From JBFKMV01 sp041629655 (lineage in GTDB: Bacteria; Acidobacteriota; Polarisedimenticolia; Polarisedimenticolales; Polarisedimenticolaceae), in contig JBFKMV010000025.1 of NCBI GenBank assembly GCA_041629655.1, positions 1 to 39,331 on the forward strand: DNA of 39,331 nt, read 5' to 3'. Both the position numbers and the translations under genes were made by a program. Positions 1-7,951 of this stretch are shown here, piece after piece. Under the pieces are notes generated by a model. That model saw only the letters and a list, made by a program, of their open reading frames with translations. It searched no databases and was not told where the DNA came from. The first letter of the stretch is position 1. Each line of letters opens with the position of its first letter.

Positions 1-96
1 GCCCAGCAGCGCGAGCTGTCGCAGCGCCTCGGCCTCGGAGATCCCCCGCTCCCGGAGCTGCTCGCGATCGGCGGCGGTGAAGGGAGAGTCGTTCAT
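1..96 (-). CDS. N-terminus of a DUF4301-like protein (partial, runs off left edge)
   Basis: The ATG is at 96 on the minus strand and 32 codons are visible before the window ends. The start MNDSPFTAADREQLRERGI, followed by SEAEALRQLALLG, resembles from memory the N-terminus of DUF4301 proteins (a phenylalanine, an acidic stretch, then a 'GIS..e...QL..f..G' helix). Function of that family is unknown to me. The frame is fully open to the edge. It is divergent from the gene at 228, with about 130 bases between the two starts. Only the first helix is seen, so the family call is tentative; that a real gene starts here is more likely than the name. Confidence 0.45.
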   Translation of the reverse strand, partial: MNDSPFTAADREQLRERGISEAEALRQLALLG

Positions 97-227
97 ACCG
101 TGCCCCGCCGATCGTAGCCACCCGCGGGGCGGCGGTCAACGTTGGCCTCACAGATCCTCGAAGCGCATCGGCGTATACTGAGCGACAACGCCACCGCCGA
201 GGGGAATCGCCCGGGGAGGTTCCGTCG

Positions 228-617
228 ATGACCACCGTACGTCGGCTCGTTGGCGCGACGCTGCTGTCGCTCGCGCTGGTCGGCTGGACCGTGGCCGGGG
301 AGCCGCGGACGTTCCGGGGCCACTGGGAATGGGCGGCCACCGGCGACAGCGGCAGCCTGGAGGCGGTGTTCACCCCGACCGGCGAGGGAACGTGGGACGT
401 GTCGTTCCATTTCAACTTCCAGGGGCCGCACGTCTTCTCGGGAACGGCCGAGGGCAGCCTCGACGACGGCAAGCTCACCGGCACGGTGATCGACGAGGAC
501 GACGAGCGCAGCTTCAGCTTCCGCGGGATGTTCAGGAACGGCAAGCTCCGCGGCACCCATTTCGAGGTCACCGGCGGCAGCCGCCGCAGGACCGGCACCC
601 TGAGCCTCAGGAGCTGA
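228..617 (+). CDS. Small secreted protein of unknown function
   Basis: A 129-aa protein. It has a Sec-type signal peptide (MTTVRRLVGATLLSLALVGW, then an Ala-Gly cleavage region near residue 24), so the mature part is periplasmic or extracellular. The mature domain is rich in beta-strand patterns with repeated G-x-L/F-x-G turns (FSGTAEGSLDDGKLTGTV, FRGMFRNGKLRGTHF), as in small all-beta, lipocalin-like sandwich folds. I do not recognise the family. The ATG at 228 is preceded by a GGGGAGG Shine-Dalgarno. A TATACT at 174-179 could be a -10 box, but no convincing -35 lies 17 bases upstream. The next gene begins shortly after its stop and may be co-transcribed. Confidence 0.75.
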   Translation: MTTVRRLVGATLLSLALVGWTVAGEPRTFRGHWEWAATGDSGSLEAVFTPTGEGTWDVSFHFNFQGPHVFSGTAEGSLDDGKLTGTVIDEDDERSFSFRGMFRNGKLRGTHFEVTGGSRRRTGTLSLRS

Positions 618-656
618 ACGGAACCCTGCGGCGCCGTCGTGCGTCAGCACCGTACG

Positions 657-1730
657 ATGCGCCGGATCCTCAAGACCCTGCTCAAGCTCGCCGCGGCCCT
701 GCTGGGCCTGGCGCTGCTCGTGTGGACGGGCCTGGCGCTGGTTCCCAACACCAGCCCGGTCGCCCCGATCACGCCCCGCGAGACGACCGATTACTGGCCG
801 ATGTCCGGCGGCTACCGGATCGCCTACACCCGCGTCCCGGCCGTCGAGCCGGGCGACCCGCCGCGCCCGCCGGTCCTGTTCCTGCACGGCGGCCCGGGCG
901 GCTACATCTACACCTCGACCATCGAGACCATGGGCCGTTTCGCCGAAGCGGGCCGTGACGTCTACCTCTACGACCAGGTCGGCTCGGGACTTTCCGACCG
1001 CCTGCCGCGGCCGAAGGACTACTCGTTCGAGCGGCATCTCGAGGACCTGCGCGAGATCGTGGTCGAGCGGATCGGCGCGGACAGGGCCGTGCTGATCGGC
1101 CAGTCCTACGGCGGGGTGCTGGTGGCCCACTTCCTCGCCGCCCACCCGGAGCTCGTCGAGGGTGCCGTCCTGACGTCGCCGGGTGCCCTCGAGCCCTCGG
1201 CGTTCGTCGACGGGCGCTGGGTCAACCTGGACAAGTACCCGGTCCCCCCGTCGCTCGAGTTCATCGAGCCGTACAACTTCCACCACGACACGACGCTGCG
1301 GGCGATGACCGCGCGCACCATCACCGCCCTGGTCTTCGCACAGCTGTTCGACGTCAAGCTGATCGACGACCTGGAGGCCGATGGCGAGCTGAACGAGATG
1401 GCCGCGAAGATCACCCGGGGCGTGGTCTGCGACCCGGCCAACGTGCACCCCGAGGAGGGCGGCGGGGGGTTCTATTCCCACTACTGGGGCAACTGGTACG
1501 GTGACCTGGAGGACCCGCGCCCGGCGCTGGCGCAGGTGGCGACGCCGGTGCTGGTGCTGCACGGCCAGTGCGACTTCGTCAGCTACCCCGCCACCTACGA
1601 GTACGCCGACCTGATGCCCAACGCCGAGTACCGCTTCATCGAGGGCGCCGGCCACGAGATCTGGTGGGACCGCGAGGAGGTGTTCGTCGAGGAGATCCGG
1701 AGGTTCCTGGAGCGACTCGGCGATGCTTGA
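657..1730 (+). CDS. Membrane-anchored alpha/beta hydrolase, proline-iminopeptidase-like
   Basis: A 357-aa alpha/beta-hydrolase. From the ATG at 657, an N-terminal hydrophobic segment (about residues 4-27, after MRRILK) is a signal anchor or signal peptide, so the enzyme probably works outside the cytoplasm. The oxyanion motif HGGPGG lies near residues 77-82. The nucleophile elbow GQSYGG has Ser at about 150, the acid is probably Asp 306 (HGQCD), and the catalytic His is in GAGHE near 333. HGGPGG with GQSYGG is typical of the S33 proline iminopeptidase/epoxide-hydrolase-like group; the actual substrate cannot be read. An in-frame GTG at 639 is an alternative start; neither has a clear Shine-Dalgarno. 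The last 8 bases overlap the next gene, implying translational coupling. Confidence 0.85.
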   Translation: MRRILKTLLKLAAALLGLALLVWTGLALVPNTSPVAPITPRETTDYWPMSGGYRIAYTRVPAVEPGDPPRPPVLFLHGGPGGYIYTSTIETMGRFAEAGRDVYLYDQVGSGLSDRLPRPKDYSFERHLEDLREIVVERIGADRAVLIGQSYGGVLVAHFLAAHPELVEGAVLTSPGALEPSAFVDGRWVNLDKYPVPPSLEFIEPYNFHHDTTLRAMTARTITALVFAQLFDVKLIDDLEADGELNEMAAKITRGVVCDPANVHPEEGGGGFYSHYWGNWYGDLEDPRPALAQVATPVLVLHGQCDFVSYPATYEYADLMPNAEYRFIEGAGHEIWWDREEVFVEEIRRFLERLGDA

Positions 1731-2451
1731 GTTCGACCAGCAGCGGCTCGCCGACGACATCGCCGCGGCGGGCGTGGCGGCGGGAACGACGCTGATCGTC
1801 CACTCCTCGCTGAGCTCGATCGGGCGCGTGGCCGGAGGCGCCCCCACGGTGATCCGGGCGCTGCTCGCCGTGCTCGGGCCCCGGGGCACGCTGGCGATGC
1901 CCGCGGCCACGCCGCAATGCGCTGCGGATCCGGAAGGTGCGGCGCCGTTGTTCGATCGCAGGACCACGCCGACGTCTCTCGGCGCGATCCCCGAAGCGTT
2001 CCGCACCTGGCCGGGCACGCTGCGCAGCGACCACCCGCTGGAGAGCGTCTGCGCCCGCGGCCCGCTGGCCCCCGAGATCACGCGCGAGCACCCCCGAGCC
2101 TTCTCGGAGGGCCCGGGCAGCCCCTTCGCCAGGCTGCACGAACTGGACAGCCGGATCCTGCTCCTCGGCGTGGGCTTCAACCGGTGCACGGCGCTGCACT
2201 TCGCCGAGTCGCTGGTGGAGCGCCGCCGCACCACGACGGTCCGTTTCGCCGTGCTGCGGGACGGCCGGCGCTCCGTCGTCGAGGTTCCGAACGTGGCCGA
2301 CGACAACGACACGTTGTTCCCGGTGATCGGCGACAGGTACGTCGCAGCCGGGCACACCGCACCGGTTCGGATCGGTGAGGCGAGGTGCTACTGTTTTCCG
2401 CTGCGCGGCCTGGTCGAGTTCGCGCGCGCGTTCCTGACTCGCGAACTCTGA
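1723..2451 (+). CDS. Aminoglycoside 3-N-acetyltransferase-like protein, AAC(3) family
   Basis: A 242-aa protein of the antibiotic N-acetyltransferase (AAC(3)/YokD) family, which moves acetyl from acetyl-CoA to an amine. Visible family marks are HSSLSSIG (residues 27-34), the segment GPRGTLAMPA, R-S-D-HP-x-x-S (TLRSDHPLESVCARG), and the LLLGVGFNRCT..H..E segment (about 144-163), which carries the conserved Asn/Thr/His cluster. It is somewhat shorter than typical AAC(3) enzymes (about 260-280 aa), ending soon after the last conserved strand. Many chromosomal members act on unknown metabolites, so resistance is not implied. It starts inside the end of the hydrolase gene (ATGCTTGA overlap), suggesting one transcript. 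The following gene converges on it 25 bases away. Confidence 0.85.
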   Translation: MLEFDQQRLADDIAAAGVAAGTTLIVHSSLSSIGRVAGGAPTVIRALLAVLGPRGTLAMPAATPQCAADPEGAAPLFDRRTTPTSLGAIPEAFRTWPGTLRSDHPLESVCARGPLAPEITREHPRAFSEGPGSPFARLHELDSRILLLGVGFNRCTALHFAESLVERRRTTTVRFAVLRDGRRSVVEVPNVADDNDTLFPVIGDRYVAAGHTAPVRIGEARCYCFPLRGLVEFARAFLTREL

Positions 2452-2476
2452 CCTGGCGCGAAGCCCGCCGCGCGGC

Positions 2477-4216
2477 TCAGGGACAGTTCGCGTTGCGGCT
2501 CTGCCCGGACGAATCCTCACCCCACGAACCGGTGCCGCACTCGGTGGTGCCGCGCACCAGGTAGTACCACGCAAAGTCCGCGGGCGGCGTGCCGGGATCG
2601 TCGTACCAGTTCTGCGCGATCCCGCTGCCCATGCAGCTCGGCCCGGCTCCGCTGCCGAGCCCGTCCAGGTCGCCCCGCGCCACGTCATACAGGGCGCCCG
2701 CGCCCATCGCGGTCCAGCGGACCGTGGTCTTGTCGGCATCGTGGCTCACGCCGCCGACCTCCGGGGCGGCGCAGCCCGACTCCGAGATGTCCAGCGCGTA
2801 GAAGAACGTGTGATCGGCGGCGAGCGGCCAGCCGATCAAGCTGTACGTGCTGACGTAAGCGGTCTGCCCGTCGGGAGTGATGCGGGGATGGTGTGTTCCG
2901 TAGATGCGGTAGCTCGGGTCCACCTGCCACGGCAGGTCGACGGTCCACTTCGTCCGGCCGTTCCGGGAGTCGAGACCCCGGATGAACCCCGGAGAGCCGT
3001 ACTGGTCGCAGAGCGAACCGGCCAGGACGAGCGTCGCGCCGTCGGGAGTCAGCGTCGGCCGGTCCAGGCACGTCCCCGAGTCGAAAACCTGCCAGATCCG
3101 CGACTGGGTCGAGGGGTCCATCGCCTCCAGCTTGGCGCTGCTGCCGACGAAGTACAGCGTGTCGTCGGGACCGATCTCGACGTTGTCGGTGCCGGTCGCC
3201 CAGTCCTGCGGGTAGTACTCCCAGAGCAGGCTCCCGTCGCTCGGATCGATCGCCGCGACGGTCAGCCCGATCGCGCGCGGCCCGTAGATCGTCCCGTCGG
3301 AGCCGATCGCGGCCTCCGCGGTGCCCTTGAGGTTTCCCAGCGACCCGGTGAACAGCTGGTCGCCGTCGAAGTCGAAGGCGTGGAAGCCTCCGCCGCCGTC
3401 CATGCTGACGTAGAACTGCTCTTGCGGCTGGCCGGTTCCCACATGCCCGAAGACCGCCTCCACCGCCTCGCCGGACTTGTCCGACAGCATCGGGTCGCCC
3501 GGGTTCTCCCACAGCAGCTGCCCGGTCGCCGGCTCGATGGCGAAGGCGCCGCTGATCTCGAAGGCGCCGTAGAGCAGACCGTCCGGACCGATGGTCGGCG
3601 AGACCTCGATGTTGACGCCGTTGCTCGGGTTGTAGCTCCAGTCGATGTCACCCCCGGGAGAGATGCGGTAGATCGTGCCGATGCTGCCGACGTAGACGGC
3701 GCCGTCGGGGCCCGCCGTGGGCGGCACGTAGGGGTACCAGTTGACGTGCCGGATCCACTTCAGCGCTCCGTCGGGAGACAGCGCGTACACAAAGGCGGCG
3801 TAGTCGTTGTTGGAGTGGACGTAGATCGTCCCGTCGGGTGCCAGTGCCGGCCGCCACCACTGATTCGTCCCGTCGGTCTCGAAGCGCCACTTGATCCGGC
3901 CGTTCCGCTGGCGGTCGGTGACCTCGATCGCCACCTCGTTGCTCTGCTGGCCGGTGACCTCGACGTACAGCGTCGTCGGACCCAGCGCCGCGGTCTCGGG
4001 GACGTAGGCCACGATCTGCGTGTCGCGCCACAGCGAGGTCCACGAGGCGATCCCGTCGATGTAAACGGTGCCGCCCGTCTCGAAGCCCGAGCCGGAGATG
4101 GCGACGCGCCCGCTGCGCGGCCGGACCGAATCGTGGATTTGCGTGATCGTGGGCGCGGCCAGGGTGGTCGTGGCCGTCCCGGCGAATAGAGCGGCAAGCA
4201 TCAGTCTACGCAACAT
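2477..4216 (-). CDS. Secreted TIG/IPT-domain beta-propeller protein with Cys-containing C-terminal module
   Basis: A 579-aa secreted protein. Residues 1-20 form a signal peptide (MLRRLMLAALFAG...TLA-AP). Residues about 23-100 are an IPT/TIG immunoglobulin-like domain (ISGSGFETGG, YVPETAALGPTTLYVEV). About 105-480 hold repeated 'PDGTIYV...ALSPDGALKW' units, the signature of PQQ/quinoprotein-like beta-propeller blades. The last ~97 residues are a separate module with paired cysteines, YDVARGDLDGL, WYYLVRG and GTGSWGEDS, ending in NCP. The likely role is extracellular or surface binding; no catalytic residues are seen. The ATG has an AAGGGG Shine-Dalgarno. It lies only 15 bases downstream of a full-length paralogue (4232-5947), so the pair probably arose by tandem duplication and is co-transcribed. 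Confidence 0.85.
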   Translation of the reverse strand: MLRRLMLAALFAGTATTTLAAPTITQIHDSVRPRSGRVAISGSGFETGGTVYIDGIASWTSLWRDTQIVAYVPETAALGPTTLYVEVTGQQSNEVAIEVTDRQRNGRIKWRFETDGTNQWWRPALAPDGTIYVHSNNDYAAFVYALSPDGALKWIRHVNWYPYVPPTAGPDGAVYVGSIGTIYRISPGGDIDWSYNPSNGVNIEVSPTIGPDGLLYGAFEISGAFAIEPATGQLLWENPGDPMLSDKSGEAVEAVFGHVGTGQPQEQFYVSMDGGGGFHAFDFDGDQLFTGSLGNLKGTAEAAIGSDGTIYGPRAIGLTVAAIDPSDGSLLWEYYPQDWATGTDNVEIGPDDTLYFVGSSAKLEAMDPSTQSRIWQVFDSGTCLDRPTLTPDGATLVLAGSLCDQYGSPGFIRGLDSRNGRTKWTVDLPWQVDPSYRIYGTHHPRITPDGQTAYVSTYSLIGWPLAADHTFFYALDISESGCAAPEVGGVSHDADKTTVRWTAMGAGALYDVARGDLDGLGSGAGPSCMGSGIAQNWYDDPGTPPADFAWYYLVRGTTECGTGSWGEDSSGQSRNANCP

Positions 4217-4231
4217 GGATCGCCCCTTACC

Positions 4232-5947
4232 TCACGGGCAGGCGCCGTACTCGCGCTCGTAACCCGCGCTGTCTCTGCCCCACGAGCCCTGGCCGCAGCC
4301 GTTCCCGCCGCGCACGCCGTAGTACCAGCCTTCGCCGGGCGCGGGCAGGCCCAGGTCGTCGACCCACGTCTGGGAGATGTTGTTCTCCAGGCAGCCTGGA
4401 CCCGCTCCGCCGGCCGCGAGGTCGGCCAGCGACCCGCGGACCACGTCGTAGACGGCTCCGGGCTCGACCTCGTCCCACTCGATCCGCGTCGGGCTCGCGC
4501 GGAAGGCGACTCCCTGGACCTGCGCCGGGACCGGGCAGTCGCCGTTCGCCGTCACGTCGAAGGCATGGAAGTAGGAGGCGTTCTCGCCGCCGGTGCCGTG
4601 CCACGTCGAGATGTAGGCGATCTCGCCGTCGGGAGTGAATCGCGGGCGGGTGTCGACGAAGTGATTGAACCCGTCGACCGCCGCGAAGGTGTGGCGCCAC
4701 TGCTCCTTGCCGTTCTTGGTCGAGCGGGAGACGACGTAGCCCGACTGGTTGCCCGTCGTGGCTCCCCCGAACAGGATCCGCGTGTTGGTCGGATCGACGT
4801 CGGGAGCCTTCAGCGGGTCGTCGAGCGTCAGGTGCCAACGCTGTGAACCGTCGGACCGGATGGCGTAGAAATGGATCCCGTTGACGATCATGTAGTGGAT
4901 GCCGTCCGGGCCGACCGAAACTCCCGGGCCGTTGCGGGTGTCGTTGGGCCGGTTGTTGCCGAGGTCGAACTCCCACAGCAACTGGCAGTCCGGCGTCCAG
5001 GCGTGGTTGACCATGTGGATCGAGCCGTCCGGGCCGACGTCGACTGGACTGCGGTAGGCGTGCCAGATCTCGCAGTTGCGCTGGCCGCCGTGGATCCCGA
5101 TCGCGGGCACGTGACCGTTGGCGTAGAAGTAGAGCTGCGTCTGGCCGTCGTTCGGCCCGAACTTCATCTCGGGATAGCTGATCGTCGGGCGGTCGTATTC
5201 TTCCGGATCGGTCCACAGCAGCTCGCCGTCGGGCGAGAGCGCGAAGACCCCCATACCCTGCGAGGCCAGGACGTAGACGTTGCCGTCCGGGCCGACCTCG
5301 AGCGCCACCGACACGAAGCCCGAGGGGACGATGTCGTAGGTCCAGCGGAGCTGACCGCCGGAGGTGTACGCCTTGACCTCGTAGGACGAGGTCGTGTAGA
5401 CGGAGCCGTCGATACCCACGCCGACCCCTTTTTCCCCGGCGTCGCCGACGGCCCACCTGAGTGCGCCGTCCGGTCCGACCGCGTAGAGGTGATCGTAGAC
5501 GTCGACGATGTAGAGCGTGCCGTCGGCACCGAGGGCCGGCTTGATCTTGCTGTAGGGGGCCGTCATGCGGAAGGACCAGCGGATGCGGCCGTCGGGCTGC
5601 CGCTGCGTCACCTGGAGCGTCTCCGGGTTGCTCCCGCCGGCGGAGTTCCAGACCTGAACGGTGGCCGCTCCGAGCGCCGCCGACTCGGGCACGTATCCGA
5701 TCACCCGATCGGAGCGCCAGTCCGTGACGATCGCGTCGATCCCGCCGATCACGAGCCGGCCCGTCGGCTCGAACCCGCTCCCGAAGACCTCGACGTAGCC
5801 GCTCCGCGTGGCGCCGGGGCTAGACAGCCCGGTGATCGTCGGCGGATCCGTCGCCTGGGCCGCGCTCGGGGTCACCGCGAGCAGCGCGGCCGCGGCGATC
5901 CACCGTCCGACGAACAACCGCTGAGCCCGTGGCGATCCTGCGCGCAT
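4232..5947 (-). CDS. Secreted TIG/IPT-domain beta-propeller protein, paralogue of the downstream gene
   Basis: A 571-aa protein with the same architecture as the gene at 2477-4216. It has a signal peptide (about residues 1-31, R-rich n-region then IAAAALLAV), an IPT/TIG domain (about 36-112: GLSSPGATRSGYVEVFGSGF), a PQQ-like beta-propeller (about 118-470, repeats of GADGTLYIV / GPDGNVYVL / SPDGELLW) and a ~100-residue C-terminal module (YDVVRGSLADL, GEGWYYGVRGGNGCGQGSWG, ending GACP). A longer frame begins at 6031, but the start at 5947 is preferred. It has a GGGAGGG Shine-Dalgarno six bases upstream and puts a normal signal peptide at the N-terminus. It is probably surface-exposed; ligand unknown. 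Confidence 0.85.
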   Translation of the reverse strand: MRAGSPRAQRLFVGRWIAAAALLAVTPSAAQATDPPTITGLSSPGATRSGYVEVFGSGFEPTGRLVIGGIDAIVTDWRSDRVIGYVPESAALGAATVQVWNSAGGSNPETLQVTQRQPDGRIRWSFRMTAPYSKIKPALGADGTLYIVDVYDHLYAVGPDGALRWAVGDAGEKGVGVGIDGSVYTTSSYEVKAYTSGGQLRWTYDIVPSGFVSVALEVGPDGNVYVLASQGMGVFALSPDGELLWTDPEEYDRPTISYPEMKFGPNDGQTQLYFYANGHVPAIGIHGGQRNCEIWHAYRSPVDVGPDGSIHMVNHAWTPDCQLLWEFDLGNNRPNDTRNGPGVSVGPDGIHYMIVNGIHFYAIRSDGSQRWHLTLDDPLKAPDVDPTNTRILFGGATTGNQSGYVVSRSTKNGKEQWRHTFAAVDGFNHFVDTRPRFTPDGEIAYISTWHGTGGENASYFHAFDVTANGDCPVPAQVQGVAFRASPTRIEWDEVEPGAVYDVVRGSLADLAAGGAGPGCLENNISQTWVDDLGLPAPGEGWYYGVRGGNGCGQGSWGRDSAGYEREYGACP

Positions 5948-6050
5948 GACATCCCTCCCGTTGTCACAGACTTGTGAGTCTAGAGGGGATCGGCGCGCGT
6001 CAGATACCCGAGCCGCGGACAGATAAACCACCGGAATAGTCGCGAGTCCT

Positions 6051-7934
6051 TCAGTGCACGACGTAGAACGACAGCCCGGGAGTCCCGTACGCCGCGGCGC
6101 CGTCGTCGCGGTAGCTGCGAGCGGCCTGGACGTCCAGGATCGTCGCCTCGTCGAAGCTCGCCGGGTCCGCGGAACGGAACACGGAGTAGGAAGCCTGTCC
6201 CGTGTCGCTCCACTGCAGCAGCACGTCGGTGTTCAGCGGGCCCGTGCGCTCGAGCGTGAGCAGCGGATCGGCGGCCGGGGGCGTGTAGCCGAACGCGCCC
6301 ACCAGGGTCGAGCCGGCGGCGCCGGGGTTGACCGCGGTGACGTCCACGCTGCCCACGGGATGCGCGGGCGTCGTGCCCTGAACGGTCGTCGCGTCGATGC
6401 GGACGGTATCCCGGAGCGGGATGCCGCCCAGCAGCACCTTGACGCCCGGCGCGAAGCTCGTACCGGACACGGTCACCGGCGTGCCGCCGCGGGCGCTTCC
6501 GTTCGCCGGAACGATGCCGCCCGGGGTCGCCGCGAACGCCGCGGGCAGGGTCACCGTCCCCAGGTCGACGTTGCCCGCGACGGCGACGCCGGTGATCGTC
6601 TCTTGGGCGCTACCCGACAGCGGTACCGGGTTGAAGCGCACGTCGTATGTCCCCGCGCCGACGACGGCCGCGAAGGTCCCGTCGGGCGCCGTGGTATCGC
6701 CGGTGCTGGGCTGCTCCGCCCCGCCGGCCGGCACGACGAAGTCGAGGTCCACGCCGGCCAGCGGGCTGCCCAGCGTGTCGACGACCGTGCCGCTGACGAC
6801 GTGGCCCGTTCCCAGCACGACGTCGGGGAGCGCGGTGTCGGTACCGATCGCCACGTCCGTCAGCTCCGCGGGCGCCAGTCCGGTCGGAGGCGGGGGCGTG
6901 TACAGGATGTCGTAGTCGGCGGACGAGACGGCGATCACGTAGTCCCCGTTGTCGTCCGTGTTGTCCCGGGGTGTGAAGCGCTCGACGCCGCTCTGCACGA
7001 CCGTGAAGTCGAGGTCCACGGCCACGACCGGCGCGGAGCCGCCGTCGCGGACCCGCCCGGTGACCAGGTTCCCGCGGTCCAGCGCGATCGTCGGCAGCAC
7101 CAGGTCGGCGGCGATCGCGACGCCCGCGACCAGCCGCGGCAACGAGGTCGAGCCGCGCGCCGGGATCAGCATCAGGTTGTAGTTGCCGGGCGCGACCACC
7201 AGGTCGTACAACCCGGTGACGTCGGTGGTGTTGCGGATGTTGAAGATCTCGGCCCCGGTCAGCGGGTCGAGGGTCCGCACCTGCACCGCCGGCAGCGCGA
7301 CGCCCAGCGAGTCCTCGACGAGACCGCTCAGGTGCACGCCGTCCTGGAGCGTCACGTCACCCAGGTCGAGGTCCAGCGATACCGCCAAGTCGTCGAGCCG
7401 TTTCGGCACCAGGTTCGAGCTCGCCGGCGGCTCGAACTCGATGTGGTAGGTCGACGCGCGAAGCACGACCTGGAAATTCCCCGTGGGGTCGGTGTTGTCG
7501 TGCGAGACGAAGATCTCGCCGTCGACGATGTCGACGAAGTCCAGGTCGAGCGGGAACACCGCGGTACCCCGCTCGTCGATCACCCGGCCGTTCACGAACC
7601 ACCCGCCGTCCAACGTGACGTCGATGACCAGGTTGGACTCGACCTTGACGCCGCGGATTTCCTCGCCGACGTAACGGTCGCCCTTTTGCGGGTTGTAGCG
7701 GATGTCGTAGTCGCCCGTGGGCACGCTGACCGAGTAGAAACCCAGGAAGTCGGTGTCGTCGTTGACCAGCGGGATGTTCTCCCCGGTGTCGCGGTCGATG
7801 AAGTCGATGTCGACGTTGGCGATTCCGCTGCCGCCGGTGTTGGTGACCCGCCCGCTGACGACCCAGGCCTGGACATTGCCGCCCAGGACCGCAGCCAGCG
7901 CCAGCCCCAGCAGCGCACGCCTCGCGAATTCCAT
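6051..7934 (-). CDS. Secreted multi-repeat protein: five carboxypeptidase-regulatory-like domains plus TIG domain
   Basis: A 627-aa secreted protein. After a signal peptide (residues 1-23, cleavage near VQA-W) come five tandem ~88-residue repeats at about 24-109, 112-198, 199-287, 290-374 and 377-463. Each reads 'V-x-G-x-V-x-D..G.pl..VdlDF......DNT...G.Y.v.v..g.Y.i.y.P', the transthyretin-like carboxypeptidase regulatory fold. An IPT/TIG domain follows (about 468-550: GTPVTVSGTSFAPG). A short C-terminal segment (YSVFRSADPASFDEA...LSFYVVH) resembles a truncated version of the C-terminal module in the two neighbouring propeller proteins. A GAGGGGG Shine-Dalgarno precedes the ATG. It starts 17 bases after the outer-membrane barrel gene ends, so it may be the last gene of the glycan operon. 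The likely role is structural or adhesive. Confidence 0.85.
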   Translation of the reverse strand: MEFARRALLGLALAAVLGGNVQAWVVSGRVTNTGGSGIANVDIDFIDRDTGENIPLVNDDTDFLGFYSVSVPTGDYDIRYNPQKGDRYVGEEIRGVKVESNLVIDVTLDGGWFVNGRVIDERGTAVFPLDLDFVDIVDGEIFVSHDNTDPTGNFQVVLRASTYHIEFEPPASSNLVPKRLDDLAVSLDLDLGDVTLQDGVHLSGLVEDSLGVALPAVQVRTLDPLTGAEIFNIRNTTDVTGLYDLVVAPGNYNLMLIPARGSTSLPRLVAGVAIAADLVLPTIALDRGNLVTGRVRDGGSAPVVAVDLDFTVVQSGVERFTPRDNTDDNGDYVIAVSSADYDILYTPPPPTGLAPAELTDVAIGTDTALPDVVLGTGHVVSGTVVDTLGSPLAGVDLDFVVPAGGAEQPSTGDTTAPDGTFAAVVGAGTYDVRFNPVPLSGSAQETITGVAVAGNVDLGTVTLPAAFAATPGGIVPANGSARGGTPVTVSGTSFAPGVKVLLGGIPLRDTVRIDATTVQGTTPAHPVGSVDVTAVNPGAAGSTLVGAFGYTPPAADPLLTLERTGPLNTDVLLQWSDTGQASYSVFRSADPASFDEATILDVQAARSYRDDGAAAYGTPGLSFYVVH

Positions 7935-7951
7935 TTCGCCGCCCCCTCAGA

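Noticed and set aside
93..2357. Minus-strand 754-codon frame over the hydrolase and acetyltransferase genes, and similar frames elsewhere (6054-8033, 29493-32366, 36792-38522)
   Set aside because: Low-complexity Arg/Val/Asp/Gly composition without recognisable domains. They are shadows of the genes on the other strand.
2452..2476. Terminator between the convergent genes
   Set aside because: Only a 5-bp GC stem without a T-run can be drawn in the 25-base gap.
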